From positions 434,001 to 498,000 of the forward strand of contig JAKGSH010000002.1 of the NCBI GenBank assembly GCA_021568835.1: DNA of 64,000 nucleotides. Reading direction: 5' to 3'. The notes under the pieces are model-generated. The model was given only the letters and a program-made list of their open reading frames with translations. It had not been told where the DNA came from and did no database searches. A program made the position numbers and the translations under genes. Source of the stretch: Streptomyces sp. Tue 6430. GTDB taxonomy: Bacteria > Actinomycetota > Actinomycetes > Streptomycetales > Streptomycetaceae. Positions 1 to 10,500 of this stretch are shown in pieces (the stretch's first letter is position 1; the number at the start of each line of letters is the position of its first letter).

Positions 1-1
1 C

Positions 2-91
2 CTGGCCGCCAACCACGACGCCACCCGCCTCATGGCCCTCTGGCCCGCCAAGACCCCCACCGCGCCGCACACCGACTGCGCCGACGCCTGA
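2..91 (+). CDS. 3' end of an unidentified protein (partial)
   Basis: An open frame enters from the left edge and ends at TGA 89-91, giving 29 residues with actinomycete codon use (C or G in almost every third position). The tail is polar and alanine/threonine-rich and carries no recognisable domain. It lies 20 bp before the next gene on the same strand, so it may be the upstream member of the same operon. No function can be assigned from this fragment. Confidence 0.45.
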   Translation: MAANHDATRLMALWPAKTPTAPHTDCADA

Positions 92-111
92 ACGGACGCC
101 TGCCCATCGAC

Positions 112-396
112 GTGATCACCACTCACTACGCGGCCCCGGACGGAAACATCCTCATCAACATCGCCTTCCCATCCGCCACTCACACCCTCATCCAGCAGGC
201 CGCACAGCACGCCGGACGCTCTCCCGAACGCTTTCTGACCCAGGCGGTCCACCACGCCCTGGCCCTGCACGCCACCGACGAGAGCGCCCGCCTCAACCGA
301 GCCGTACAGGAACTGCTCACCAGCACCACCCCCGCACACCTCCTGGCTGCCGTCGGGCACGCCCTCACCCGCGACACCGGAGCAGCACCATGCTGA
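112..396 (+). CDS. Small ribbon-helix-helix-like protein
   Basis: 94 residues, GTG start. Residues about 15-50 (INIAFPSATHTLIQQAAQHA then GRSPERFLTQAVHHAL) follow the strand-helix-turn-helix layout of ribbon-helix-helix/DUF1778-like DNA-binding proteins. The C-terminal third is a helical tail. The stop overlaps the start of the helicase gene by 7 bp, so the two are probably translationally coupled. A role as autoregulator or antitoxin-like partner is inference; no toxin is visible beside it. Confidence 0.6.
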   Translation: MITTHYAAPDGNILINIAFPSATHTLIQQAAQHAGRSPERFLTQAVHHALALHATDESARLNRAVQELLTSTTPAHLLAAVGHALTRDTGAAPC

Positions 397-1859
397 ACCC
401 CACCGACGAACAGACCGCCGCCGCCGACGCCTTCCACACAGGCGACCACCTGGCCCTGCAAGCCGGCGCCGGCACCGGCAAAACCACCACCCTCACCCTC
501 CTCGCCCGCACCACCACCCGCCGCGGCCGCTACCTCGCCTACAACCGCGCCATCGCCCAGGACGCAACCACCCGCTTCCCCAAAAACGTGCTGTGCAAGA
601 CCGCCCACGCCCTCGCCTACGCCGCCGTCGGACACCGCTACACCCGCCGCCTGAACGCACCCCGCCGCCCGGCCTGGCAGACCGGACAAACCCTCGGCAT
701 CACCCAAGCCATCCGCATCGCAGACCGCGAAGTCACACAAAGAGCCCTCTCCAACGCCACCCTGCGCACCGTCACCCGCTTCTGCCACACCGCCGACGAA
801 GCCATCACCTCCCACCACGTACCTCACCTGCGCGGCCTGGAAGACACCGACCTCCATGCCGAACTCACCGCCCACATCGTCCCGTTCGCCCGCAAAGCCT
901 GGGCCGACCTGCAACACCCCGACGACGGCACGGTCCGCTTCGACCACGACCACTACCTGAAGATCTGGGCCCTCACCCGGCCCAAAATCCACGCCGACTT
1001 CCTGCTCCTGGACGAAGCCCAGGACACCAACCCCGTCGTCGAACAGATCTTCCTCGCCCAGCGCGACCACGCCCAGCTCGTCATGGTCGGCGACTCCGCC
1101 CAGGCCATCTACCACTGGCGCGGAGCCAAAGACATCATGACCGCCTTCGACGGCACCCAGCTCGCCCTGTCACAGTCCTTCCGCTTCGGCCCCCGCCTCG
1201 CCGCCGAGGCCAACCGCTGGCTCGCCCTCGCCGAAGCCCCGATCCGCCTCACCGGCACCCCCGCCGTGCCCACCGAAATCGGCCCCGTCACCCGGCCGGA
1301 CGCGGTCCTGTGCCGAACCAACGTCGGCGCCATGGCCCAGGTCATGACCCTCATGGCAGCCGGACTCCGCGTCGCCCTGGCCGGCGGAGGAGGCAGCCTG
1401 CACAGCCTTGCCCTCGCCGCCCGCGACCTCAAAGAAGGCCGCCGCACCCACCACCCAGAACTGACCCTCTTCCCCCACTGGGGCGCCCTGCAGGACTACG
1501 CCTCCCACGACCCCGCCGGACGCGATCTGCAGCCCCTGGTCAACCTCGTCGACACCCACGGCACCCAAGCCATCCTCACCGCAGTCACCCGACTCACCCC
1601 CGAACCGCACGCCCAGGTGACCGTCTCCACCGCCCACAAAGCCAAAGGCCGCGAATGGCCCCGCGTACTCATCGCAGACGACTTCGCCCACCCGAAGGAC
1701 CACAACACCGGCTGCCAGATGACAGCCACCTCACCGCCCGACCTCGTCGACGACGCCGAAGCCCGCTTGGCTTATGTAGCCGTCACCCGCACCCGCCAGC
1801 GTCTCGACCTAGGAGGCCTTTCCTGGATCCACGACCACCCCGACGGCACCCCGCTCTGA
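390..1859 (+). CDS. UvrD/FBH1-like superfamily 1 DNA helicase (first paralogue)
   Basis: 489 residues. SF1A helicase motifs are all visible: Walker A QAGAGTGKTTT (about residue 24), motif Ia AYNRAIAQDA, Walker B LLLDEAQDTNP (about 205), motif III VGDSAQAIYHWRGA, motif IV LSQSFRFGP, motif V STAHKAKGREW and motif VI AYVAVTRTRQRL. The short core without long 1B/2B insertions resembles FBH1-like helicases of phages, plasmids and actinomycetes rather than full UvrD. It is clearly paralogous to the helicase at 50822-52306, with the same motif wording and collinear spacing, but its C-terminus is shorter and no nuclease gene follows. Instead an IS begins 115 bp downstream, which may have displaced a partner. 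Confidence 0.88.
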   Translation: MLNPTDEQTAAADAFHTGDHLALQAGAGTGKTTTLTLLARTTTRRGRYLAYNRAIAQDATTRFPKNVLCKTAHALAYAAVGHRYTRRLNAPRRPAWQTGQTLGITQAIRIADREVTQRALSNATLRTVTRFCHTADEAITSHHVPHLRGLEDTDLHAELTAHIVPFARKAWADLQHPDDGTVRFDHDHYLKIWALTRPKIHADFLLLDEAQDTNPVVEQIFLAQRDHAQLVMVGDSAQAIYHWRGAKDIMTAFDGTQLALSQSFRFGPRLAAEANRWLALAEAPIRLTGTPAVPTEIGPVTRPDAVLCRTNVGAMAQVMTLMAAGLRVALAGGGGSLHSLALAARDLKEGRRTHHPELTLFPHWGALQDYASHDPAGRDLQPLVNLVDTHGTQAILTAVTRLTPEPHAQVTVSTAHKAKGREWPRVLIADDFAHPKDHNTGCQMTATSPPDLVDDAEARLAYVAVTRTRQRLDLGGLSWIHDHPDGTPL

Positions 1860-1973
1860 CGGAAAACAAGCACACCTGAGCGGTCAGTACGCACGCAACG
1901 CAGCACCGGCGAGCCTTCCGACCCCGGTCTCCGCAGGCACACGGCGCGCAGCATGCGAGTTCGCGGATTCTTA
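1860..1973. other. Short intergenic stretch before IS copy 1
   Basis: About 110 bp between the helicase stop and the left end of the IS. No reading frame or clear hairpin was recognised. Confidence 0.4.
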
Positions 1974-2839
1974 GACCGTGTCCTATGTGGTGAGGCGGAC
2001 GAGTCGTTTGTAGCAGCAGAGGGCGGCGGCGAGGCCGAGAAAGGCCAGGTAGTTGCGGGGATCGCGTTCGTAGCGAGGGCTGAGTCTGCGGTAGCCGGAC
2101 AGCCACGACATGGTGCGTTCGATGACCCATCGGCGTCGCCCTAATTGTTCGCTGGACTCGATGCCCTTGCGGGCGATGCGGACTCCGATGCGCCTGCCGA
2201 GAAGCCATCTGCGCAGGTCAGCCCGGTCGTAAGCTTTGTCCGCGTGCAGGCGCTGGGGCTTGAAGTACCGGCCGCGGTGGGGGTCGTGTCTCGTTTGGTG
2301 ACCCTCCACCATGGGCTTCGGCCCTTCGCTGTCGTGGGTGTTTCCGGCCGAGACGCCGACGAGGAGGGGCAGTCCGTTCGCGTCCGACAGGACGTGCATC
2401 TTGGAACCCGGCTTGCCCCGGTCCACGGGGCTCGGACCTGTGTGTTCGCCCCCTTTTTAGCCCTCACATGGGCGGTGTCCAGGACGACGCGAGAGACATC
2501 GATGAGGCCGACGTCGTCGAGCCGGTGCAGCACCGCCTCGTGCAACCGCCCCCAGAAGCCGGCTCTCGACCAGATCAGGAACCGGCGGTGGGCGGTCGAC
2601 TTCGATATGCCGAAGCAGGGCGGCAGTTGGCGCCAGGCGCAGCCGCTGACCAGCACGTAGATGATGGCCGCGAACAGCGTCTCATCAGGCGTGTCCTGCA
2701 TTCCACCACCCTGCGGCCGCACCTTCGACGGCGGGATCAGCGGCTCCGCGATCTCCCACAGCCCGTCCGGAACAATCCAACTCCACGTACCTCGCCCCAT
2801 GAACGGACCAACGACCGCCTCACCACATAGGACACGATC
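1974..2839 (-). mobile_element. IS5-family (IS427-like) insertion sequence, copy 1
   Basis: 866 bp bounded by near-perfect inverted repeats: GACCGTGTCCTATGTGGTGA at the left end, and the same with one change (GATCGTG) at the right. Flanks are TTA on the left and TAA on the right, consistent with a TA target duplication of the IS427 group. The same element, slightly diverged, is at 43791-44655, and a more diverged relative is at 53221-54083. Confidence 0.88.
1983..2800 (-). CDS. IS5-family DDE transposase, two frames joined by -1 frameshift
   Basis: The first frame starts at ATG 2800 (MGRGTWSWIVPDGLWEIAEP) and carries the N-terminal DUF4096-like region and the first catalytic Asp region (VVLDTAHVRAKKG). 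The second frame ends at 1983 and carries PVDRGKPGSKMH, a LHADKAYD motif and the C-terminal RRWVIERTMSWL block with the catalytic Glu. The frames meet at a CTAAAAAGGGGG stretch (about 2450-2462), the usual site of programmed -1 frameshifting in this group; shifting there restores the GPSPVDRGK motif. All three relatives in the window keep the same layout, so this is normal expression and not damage. Confidence 0.87.
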
Positions 2840-3549
2840 TAAAAGGGAGGATCGTCGATAGGTCCTCTATTCAAGTTCCAAGAATATTCCAATGAATCAT
2901 CTCTCGAATCTTTTAGTGATTCAATGTTTTCACCCCAGGCTTCTAGGGTTGAAGTCGCTGCAATCCGGTGACTTTGCAGAGAGCTTGTGGCCAATATGCT
3001 CCGCACCTTGGGCCCGATAACTTCTCGGTAGGATGTAAGTTTCGGATCGTCGAGGAGATGGATAGCGGCAAGAAGTGCGGCTTCTGTTACGTTCCGATCT
3101 GAATCGGAGATGCTGGGTTCCACTCCCCGGAAAATAATCGGACGAATCGCCCGCGCTTCACTGAAAATTGGATTTTGATCCATCACTCCAGGGCCGAACC
3201 ATTCTTCAAGCTGCCGCTCTTTTGAGATGCTTACAGCATAAGCAAACTCTGCTAGCCATTCCAGCAATTTACTTCGCTGGGGGGCGGTTATGTATTCTTG
3301 CGTTTGGGGTTCGCTGAGAATTGAGGAAACATATAGAGCGGCTGTAGGTGTTGCGGAATATAGAGATCCCTGATGGAGGAGATCGTTCCAAAGGTGGTTC
3401 ATGGCAGTGGTCACTGCACGGATGTCTCCGGATGCAAGACCGGCCAGCTTGGTCGGCGTTTCAGGGGCCGCTGGCCCGCCGCCGTGGTCTAGGCGGGACC
3501 AATCGGTCTCGTTGAGAAGTGTATAAGGATCGGAAAATTCACCAGCCAT
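2839..3549 (-). CDS. HEAT-like putative immunity protein, 3' end touching the IS
   Basis: 236 residues, all helical by composition, with a block (AMNHLWNDLLHQGSLYSATP then AALYVSSIL) that resembles HEAT-repeat proteins often found as immunity or accessory genes beside polymorphic toxins. GC is clearly lower than in the flanking genes, as in the tip of the RHS toxin at 4.6 kb. It lies on the same strand downstream of that toxin, separated only by an IS5-family element, so it is the best candidate for the cognate immunity gene. Its stop codon TAG (2841-2839) is made partly from the IS end, so the native C-terminus may be a little different. Function is inferred from context. Confidence 0.6.
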   Translation of the reverse strand: MAGEFSDPYTLLNETDWSRLDHGGGPAAPETPTKLAGLASGDIRAVTTAMNHLWNDLLHQGSLYSATPTAALYVSSILSEPQTQEYITAPQRSKLLEWLAEFAYAVSISKERQLEEWFGPGVMDQNPIFSEARAIRPIIFRGVEPSISDSDRNVTEAALLAAIHLLDDPKLTSYREVIGPKVRSILATSSLQSHRIAATSTLEAWGENIESLKDSRDDSLEYSWNLNRGPIDDPPF

Positions 3550-3668
3550 CTGCAGATTATGTCACAGTTGGCGAGATGGGCAAGGCGTCAGGGTCTCCTG
3601 AAGGTAACCTGTACGGAGAGTAATTGACTGCAAAAGACCCTATGCCTGCATAGATAGAACGCTACTAG
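3550..3668. other. Intergenic region between immunity candidate and IS
   Basis: About 120 bp of lower-GC sequence holding the upstream region of the minus-strand gene. No promoter match was convincing. Confidence 0.35.
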
Positions 3669-4564
3669 GCCGTTTCTTTCAGATCATCGGATTGTTGGTC
3701 TGGGTGTGTCGTTGACTGACGCCCAGTGGGCCCGCATCGAGCCATTGCTGCCGGACCGGACCCCTCGGCGGGGTGGGCGGTGGCGGGATCACCGGCAGGT
3801 GATCGACGCGATCGCGTTCAAGTACCGCACCGGCGCGCCATGGACGGCCCTGCCCGAACACTTCGGCTCGTGGAAGGGCGCCCACAACTGGCTGCGGAAG
3901 TGGGCCGCCGACGGCACGTGGGAGAAGGTCTTCACCGCCCTGCTCGCCCAGGCCGACGCCGAAGGCGACCTGGACTGGGTCGTCGCGGTCGACCCCACGA
4001 TCGTGCGTGCGCACCAGCACGCCGCCGGGGCTCGTCAAAAGGGGCCCCGCCCGGCGAGCCGGACGACCATGCCCTCGGACGCTCCCGCGGTGGCCTGACC
4101 ACGAAGATCCACCTCGTCGCGGACGGCCGTTGCCGACCGCTGGCGTTCGTCATCACGCCGGGCTAGGCCGGTGACGCACCCGCATTCGAGGAGGTCATGG
4201 CCCGGTTACGGGTGCCCAGGCGGATCGGCCGCCCCAGGATCGCACCGGACGTGGTCCTGGCCGACAAGGCGTACTTGTCCCGGGCGATCCGCCTCCATCT
4301 GAGGCAGCGCAAGATCCGGGCGGTGATCCCACAGCCGGCGGACCAGGCCGCGAACCGCAAGCGGCGCGGCCGGTGGGCGGCCGCCCACCGGCCTTCGACC
4401 GCGACGCCTACAAGCAGCGGAACACTGTCGAGCGGTGCATCAACAAGCTCAAGCAGTGGCGCGGCCTGGCCACTCGCTACGACAAGACCGCCACCCTCTA
4501 CCTGGCCGGACTCCACCTCGCCGCCATCTTCATCTGGTCAGCGAGGTGATCCGAAGGAAGCGGC
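3669..4564 (+). mobile_element. IS5-family element flanked by CTAG
   Basis: 896 bp with imperfect terminal inverted repeats: left GCCGTTTCTTTCAGATCA, and the right end reads GCCGCTTCCTTCGGATCA in the opposite direction. CTAG occurs directly outside both ends (3665-3668 and 4565-4568), consistent with a 4-bp target duplication. It lies 15 bp beyond the stop of the minus-strand RHS toxin, between that gene and its probable immunity gene. Confidence 0.8.
3706..4549 (+). pseudogene. IS5-family transposase, decayed (stop plus frameshift)
   Basis: Frame 1 (MSLTDAQWARIEPLLPDRTP onward) covers the N-terminal region and ends after [13 protein letters not shown] -1 shift at CAAAAGGGG (about 4036), as usual for this group, enters the frame with [20 protein letters not shown]. 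That frame meets an in-frame TAG at 4164-4166 where relatives have Gln (CAG to TAG). It continues with VVLADKAYLSRA and needs a second shift near 4370 to reach GGRPPAFDRDAYKQRNTVER (catalytic Glu) and the stop at 4547. The in-frame stop argues that this copy is inactive. Confidence 0.8.
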
Positions 4565-4583
4565 CTAGGTCGGTCTCGACCTA

Positions 4584-7500
4584 TTAATCCCCGACGAAAG
4601 TTCCGGAATTATAGAACTGTCTGCCGTGCTGAAATCTTACGGTCAGCGATGCATTCTTGGGGAGCATTGCGCGAAGGGTGCCAGCGCACATCCAGCAAAC
4701 CCCACTAGGGTGACTAATCATTAGTCGGGCTTCGTTGGCCTTGAAGCGCGACATCAATGCAGCTGCCTGGGCCTCCACGTGGGTTGCGTAATTAGGGTTA
4801 GCTCCGGGCGGTGGACGGTACCCGGAATAGGGCTTGCTTGACACAAGATCGAAAACTCCGTGCCCCTTAATCCATAGGAATCCTCCCGTGGCTCCATCTG
4901 TGCCTGTGGACCCCCTGGATTTGAGGAGCGCGCTGCATTCTCTGAAGCTCTAGCGTGTGCCGCCTCGTCTGCGGCAGTGGGGCAAGCGTTGTGGACCAGG
5001 ACCGGCGCAGTTCCTGCGAGTACATAGTAAGTGTGGAGCTGCTCGACGGTTAGGTTGTACATGTCCGCCGCGCCGGGTGCAGCGCGAACCAAGACCAAAT
5101 TAACGTGATCGTTGGTAACGGTATTGAGCGTATGGTGCGGCGTCAGCTTAGCTGCCGGTATCCACTTATGTGTGGTGTCATCCCAGAAGGGGTGCCGGGA
5201 TGTAGTGTGCAGGACAGAAATGCGTCCCTTGCCATCTTGGACTGTTAGATCAATGAGGTCTTCGTCGTGGTGGACGAACTGGGCGCTGACTGTGCGGTGA
5301 CCTTGGTGCTTTCCTGTATCGGGGTCAGCGGCTTCGACCTCGTCGCCAGGCCTGATCTCGCTGATGGCCTTGGAAGTTCCGTTAGCTAGTAGGACGGGTG
5401 TAGAGGCTGCGAAACTGCACTTAGTGGCTCTTACCACCGCGCCTGCTTCTCCGGCCTCCGCCGCTGTTCCGCGTCCGCTGGTGAGGATTTCCACCAATGC
5501 GAAGGCGCCGATGCGGCCGGTGGCGTGGGCGCCGTCGCCTTGCTTGTACTCGGTGTAGATGCTGACGCCGGTGTCCCACATGCCTTGGATGGCGGGGATG
5601 CCTTGTGTGGCGATGGCGCCCGGTACAGTCAGGTTGGCGCAGTTCCGCCAGCCTTCTCCGCGGAGGCAGTCCCCGACTGTGCCGAGGTTGCTGAGAGTTT
5701 GGTTGACGAGCCCCGCGCCCATTTCAGTGAATTGGTCGCTGAGTCCGGAGAAGATGCCGCCGAGTCCGCTTTCGTGGTGGTTGGTGCTGCTCCAGTGAGG
5801 GTGGCTTCCGCTTCCGCTTCCGCTTCCGCTGTTCGCGGTTCCGCTTTTGGTGGCAACGGTGTTGGTGGGGGTGCTGCCTGAGCCGGCGTGGTCGCGCATT
5901 GCTGCGTCGACGCTGGCCTTGTTGCCCGGTGTGGAGTTGATGCAGGAGGGGCAGTTGCGGGTGGGGCAGTCGGGGCCTGCGCACAGGCCGCTGGGGTCGC
6001 TGTGGGTGATGGGGTTGCCGGCGGCGTAGGTGTAGCCGGCGAGTTGTTGGTCGTCGGTGGCTTCGAAGAGGGGGTCGAGGCTGACGAAGCGGCCGAGGGT
6101 GGGGTCGTATTGGCGGGCGCCGAGTTGGGTGAGGCCGGTGTTGGCGTTGTCGGGGCGTTGAGGAAGCCGCGGTTGTCGATCCAGCTGGCTGTGGCGCCGC
6201 GGGGGCCGCCGTAGGGGGTGAACTGGCGCCAGGTGGGGGTCTGGGCGGTGGAGTCGAGGTAGAGGCTGCTGGTGCCGTGGGGGTCGCTGATGGTGAATTT
6301 GTAGTTGGTGCCGGTGCCGGTGCGTACCGCGGTGCCGCCGCCAGGCAGGGGCAGGTAGCGGACGCCGGTGGTGGTGGTGCCGGTGAGGGTGAGCTGCTCG
6401 CCGGGCAGGTAGAGGGTGGTGCTGGTGGGGTCGGTCTGGAGCAGGACGTTGCCGTCGGCGTCGTAGATGTAGCTGGTGGTGCCGCTCTTACCGCCGCTGA
6501 CCTGGGTGAGCTGTCCGGCGTTGTTCCAGTTCAGAGTCTGGTTGCCGGAGGCGAGGGTGGTGCGGCCGGTGGTGTTGCCGGTCTTGTCGTAGGTGTAGCT
6601 GGTGGCTGCGGTGCTTGCGCCACTGGCCTGGGTGGAGGCCAGGGCGTGGGGCTGGACGGTGTCGTTGCCGTTGTAGTCGTAGGCGTAGCTGGTAGTGGTG
6701 TCGCTGCCGCCGATGGTGGAGTGCTCGACCTGCTGCTGGCGCTGCCCGAGAGCGTCGAAGTCCCAACTGGTCCAGTAAGCGGTGCCGCCGGCGAGCAGGT
6801 CGCCGACCTGCGCGTGGGAGCTTGCGGTGGGGGCGGCGCTGCAGTCGTCGGTGGCGGTCCACGCCTGGGTGAGCCGGACGAGCTCGTCGTACTGGTAGCA
6901 CTGGGTCTCGGAGGCGGCTGTGGCGCCCAGACGGGTGGTGACCTGCTTGGTGGTGTTGCCTGCGAGGTCGCGGGTGTAGTTCTGCTCGTCGACCTTTACC
7001 GGTGCGGTGGCGCGGGTCACCAGTTGGTCGGTGAGTGCTCCTGTGTGCGGATCGTAGGTGTTGGTCAGGTAGGCCAGGTTCGCGCCCATGCCAGGGTTTC
7101 CTGCAGCACCTGGCCGTAGGCGCTGTAGGTGGTGCCCTGTTCGTAGCCGTAGGAGGGGGTGCCCAGACCGCTGGGCAGGTCCAGGGCGGTGGCGTAGCCG
7201 TGGCTGACGATCTCGTTGGGCAGGCCCCCGCCGAGGGGGTAGTTGTCCGTGTAGAGCAGGCCGGTGTCGGGGCTGTAGGTGTGGCGGAAGGTGTAGGTCT
7301 TGCCGCCGAGCGCACCGTGCACGGCCGGGATGGTGACGGACTGGCCGAGTGATTTACCGAAGGCGTTGAAGGCCAGTTGCTGGGTGGTGTAGGCGCTGCC
7401 GGCGTTGTAGGAGGTGGTGGTGGTGGTCTGGCCGATCGGGTTGGTGACGCCGGAGACGGCGTTGTCGTTGTCGTAGGTCCAGGCGGCCATCTGGTTGCCG

Positions 7501-10500
7501 CTCGCGCCTGGAGCCTGAGCGGCGACTGTGGAGGCGTACTTGCCGGTCTGCCGGTTCAGAACGTCGTACGTGTAGGAGACGCTCTTGCCGCGGGCGTCGG
7601 TGGTCTGCGTGAGGTTTCCGGCCGTGTCGTAGACCATGCTGGTGGTGCCGGCGTCCGGGTCAGTCTTGGACGTTGCACGGCCGAGCAGGTCGTAGACGGT
7701 GGTCCAGGTGCTGCCCTTGGTGGTGACGGTGTTCTGCTTGCCGTGCCCGTCGTAGCCGTAGGTGATCGGGTTGAAGGTGCCGCCGCTGACGGAGAACAGG
7801 CCGGTGAAGGTGTTGAGAGGGATGGTCAGCGTCGGCCGGACACTGTAGGAGTCGACCTCGCTGGTGCGGCCCAAGGCGTCGGTGCGGGTGGTCTGGACCG
7901 TGCCGCCGGTCGGCGGGATGACGGTGGTGGCATCTCCGCTGTAGACGGTGGTGGTCTTCTGCTTGAGCACCGAGTACTGCTGGGAGTCGGCGACGACTGT
8001 GCGGCCCAGACCGTCCAGGGTGTAGCGGTCCTGGCTGGGGATCTGGGAGTCCTGCACCGAGGCCGGCGTCAGGGCAGGGAGGGTGTTGGCGTCCCAGTAG
8101 GCGTTGTTCTTCTTCCACACCCAGCCGTGTGAGTCGTAGAACGACTCGGTGATCAGACGTCCGCCCTGTGGGGTCGGTGCCTGGCTCTGCCGTGACCGGC
8201 CGAGCGAGTCGACGAGGGTGTAGGAGGTGACGTAGCCCAGGGAGTCGTTCAGGTTCTGGGTGGTGATGCCGGACTGGCCGGTCTGGGAAAGCGTGTAGGT
8301 GTACTTGATGTCGGCGGGGGCGGTGGTGGGCCGGCTGTGCTGCCACACATCCGTGGTACGCCCGAGCGCGTCATAGTGGACGGTGGCGGTTATCCCGTTG
8401 GCGTCGGTGGAAGCCAGGGTGAGACCGCGGGTGGGGTCCGTAGTGGTGCTGGTGGTCTGGTTCTTGGCATTGGTGACCGTCGTGCCGGTGGTCAGGCCGA
8501 CACTGTCCACGGTGTAACCGGTCGTGGTCTTGTTGCCGCCTGCGTCGTACCCGTCCTTGGGACGGCCGTAGGAGTCGTAGGTGGCGCGGGTCTGGGTCTG
8601 CCAGGTGAACGCACCGCCGCTGTAGCCCGAGGCGTGCCGGGTCATGGTGATCTCGCCCTTGGTGGGCGCGGCCGTCTGCGGGAAGGCGGTGGCGAAGCTG
8701 GTGTCGTCGTAGTACGTCCTCGTCGCGGAGATCACCTGGTCCGGGCGGGAGACGCTGGTGGGCGCGGTGAGGGTGTTGAAGGCCTTCGGAACCGTGGCCG
8801 GGGTGTTCTGGCTGAAGCCGGCGCAGGCGACCGAGTCGGTCTCCTTGGAAGCCGCAAGCCCGACCAGGTTGGTGGCGCTGTTGGCCTTGGCGTAGGTGAT
8901 CGCGGTGCACTGGTCGTACGCGGCGTTGGCGGGCACCGTGTGGGTGTAGGTGTAGGTCAGCAGCCCGAAGTTGTCGTTCGTGGGGAGGCGTCGTAGGTGT
9001 TGTCGGTCTGCGTGACGCGCCAGCTCGTGGTGCTGCCGCTGGTGACGGCCTGGCGGTTCCAGGTTTCGGCGACGTTGGTGGCATGAGCGGTCAGGGCCGG
9101 CAGGCCCGGGCGGGCACGGCTGGCCGTGGCGGCGGAGATCCAGTACGAGGTGACGGTGGAGTGGTCCACGCTGCCGCCGACACCGGTGTAGCTGGTGGTC
9201 TCCAGTGCGTTGCCTGCCAGCTGGTCGCTGTCGGGGTGCACCCCGCCCTGGGAGTCGGTCACGTTCACCGAGCGGCGGTTGGAGGAGGACAGCCAGTCGT
9301 CGTCCATGCCGCGGTAGTAGGAGGTGACCGTCTTGGTCTGGGGGTCGTTGGCACCGTCACCGGTGCGGGTCTCCACGCTGGCGTAGCCACGGAACTGGCC
9401 CCAGGAGCGGTATTTGGCCTTGACGAGCTCGTTGTCGTCGTGATGCCAGGCGGCGCCACCGTTGTAGGTGTAGTTCGTCTGCTTGGCCACCGCGCCGCCG
9501 GTGCTGTCGGTCTCCAGGACCTGGGTGACCGCGTACTTCTCGAACCAGTCGGTGATCGGGTTGAGGTAGTCCTTGGGCGTCCAGGACACCGGGTAGCAGG
9601 ACTTCGTATTCGTTTTGGGATCCGCCGACGCCACATAGGTGGCGGTGCAGGCATCCGGCAGGTCGTAGCTGATGGAGGTCAGTCCGCCCATCTCGCTGGT
9701 GATGCCGGAGATGCGGTAGCGGTACAGACCGGGGAAATTGGCGGTGTCGACCCGGTTCTTCAGACCCACGCCAGCGAACTTGACGTCCGGCAGCGCGATC
9801 GGGGAAGTGGAGCCGCCGGCCGTGGTGACATCACCCTCATGGGTGATCGAGGCCAGCCACAGAGTGGGGGAGGTGCCGTCCCCGGTGGCCGGTTCGCTCT
9901 GGTGCAGGGTGTAGGTGTCGATCGCCTGGTACTTGGCGGCCGTCACGCTGTACTGCTGCACCTTGATCGAGGCCAGACGGACGCTGGAGAAGAACGACGG
10001 CGAATGGGCGGCGCAGGTCGCCCCCGATGCGCACACCAGGTCGTAGGGCACATCCGGGTACTGGCTGGCGGCGTTGCTCGCCGACAGCGGGTCGCACGAG
10101 GCAAGGGTGCAGCGAGGAGCGGTGGTGAAGACGACCTGGTCGGGCACGATGCCGTAGGCGCCGCCGTCGCGGAAGCCGTAGTCGATGCGGGCCAGGTAGG
10201 AATCACGGACGTAGGAGACGTTGCGGGCGCCGTTTTCCTCGCCGTAGTAGTTGGTGTTCTGGGCGTAGTAGTACGCCATGGCGTCGGCGTGCGCATCCAC
10301 GACGTAGTCCAGGTGCCACTTGTACGCCATGGTGCACACCGAGGCGCTGAACCCGGAGGAGTCGTAGCAGGGGTCGCCGGAATGCGCGGAGTACACCGGG
10401 ACGCTGTCCACCGACTTGGTGGTCGCCTTGCCGGAAGCCCAGCCGGGCAGCTGGTTGCGGCCGAAGTAGTACTGGGTGCCGTCTCGTTCGGTGACAAGCC

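Noticed and set aside
2445..2465. IS transposase frame breaks as further sequencing errors
   Set aside because: Each of the IS427-like and IS5-like copies has the break at an A-rich slippery stretch before the SPVDR or equivalent motif, the known place of programmed -1 frameshifting; they differ from the C/G-run errors.
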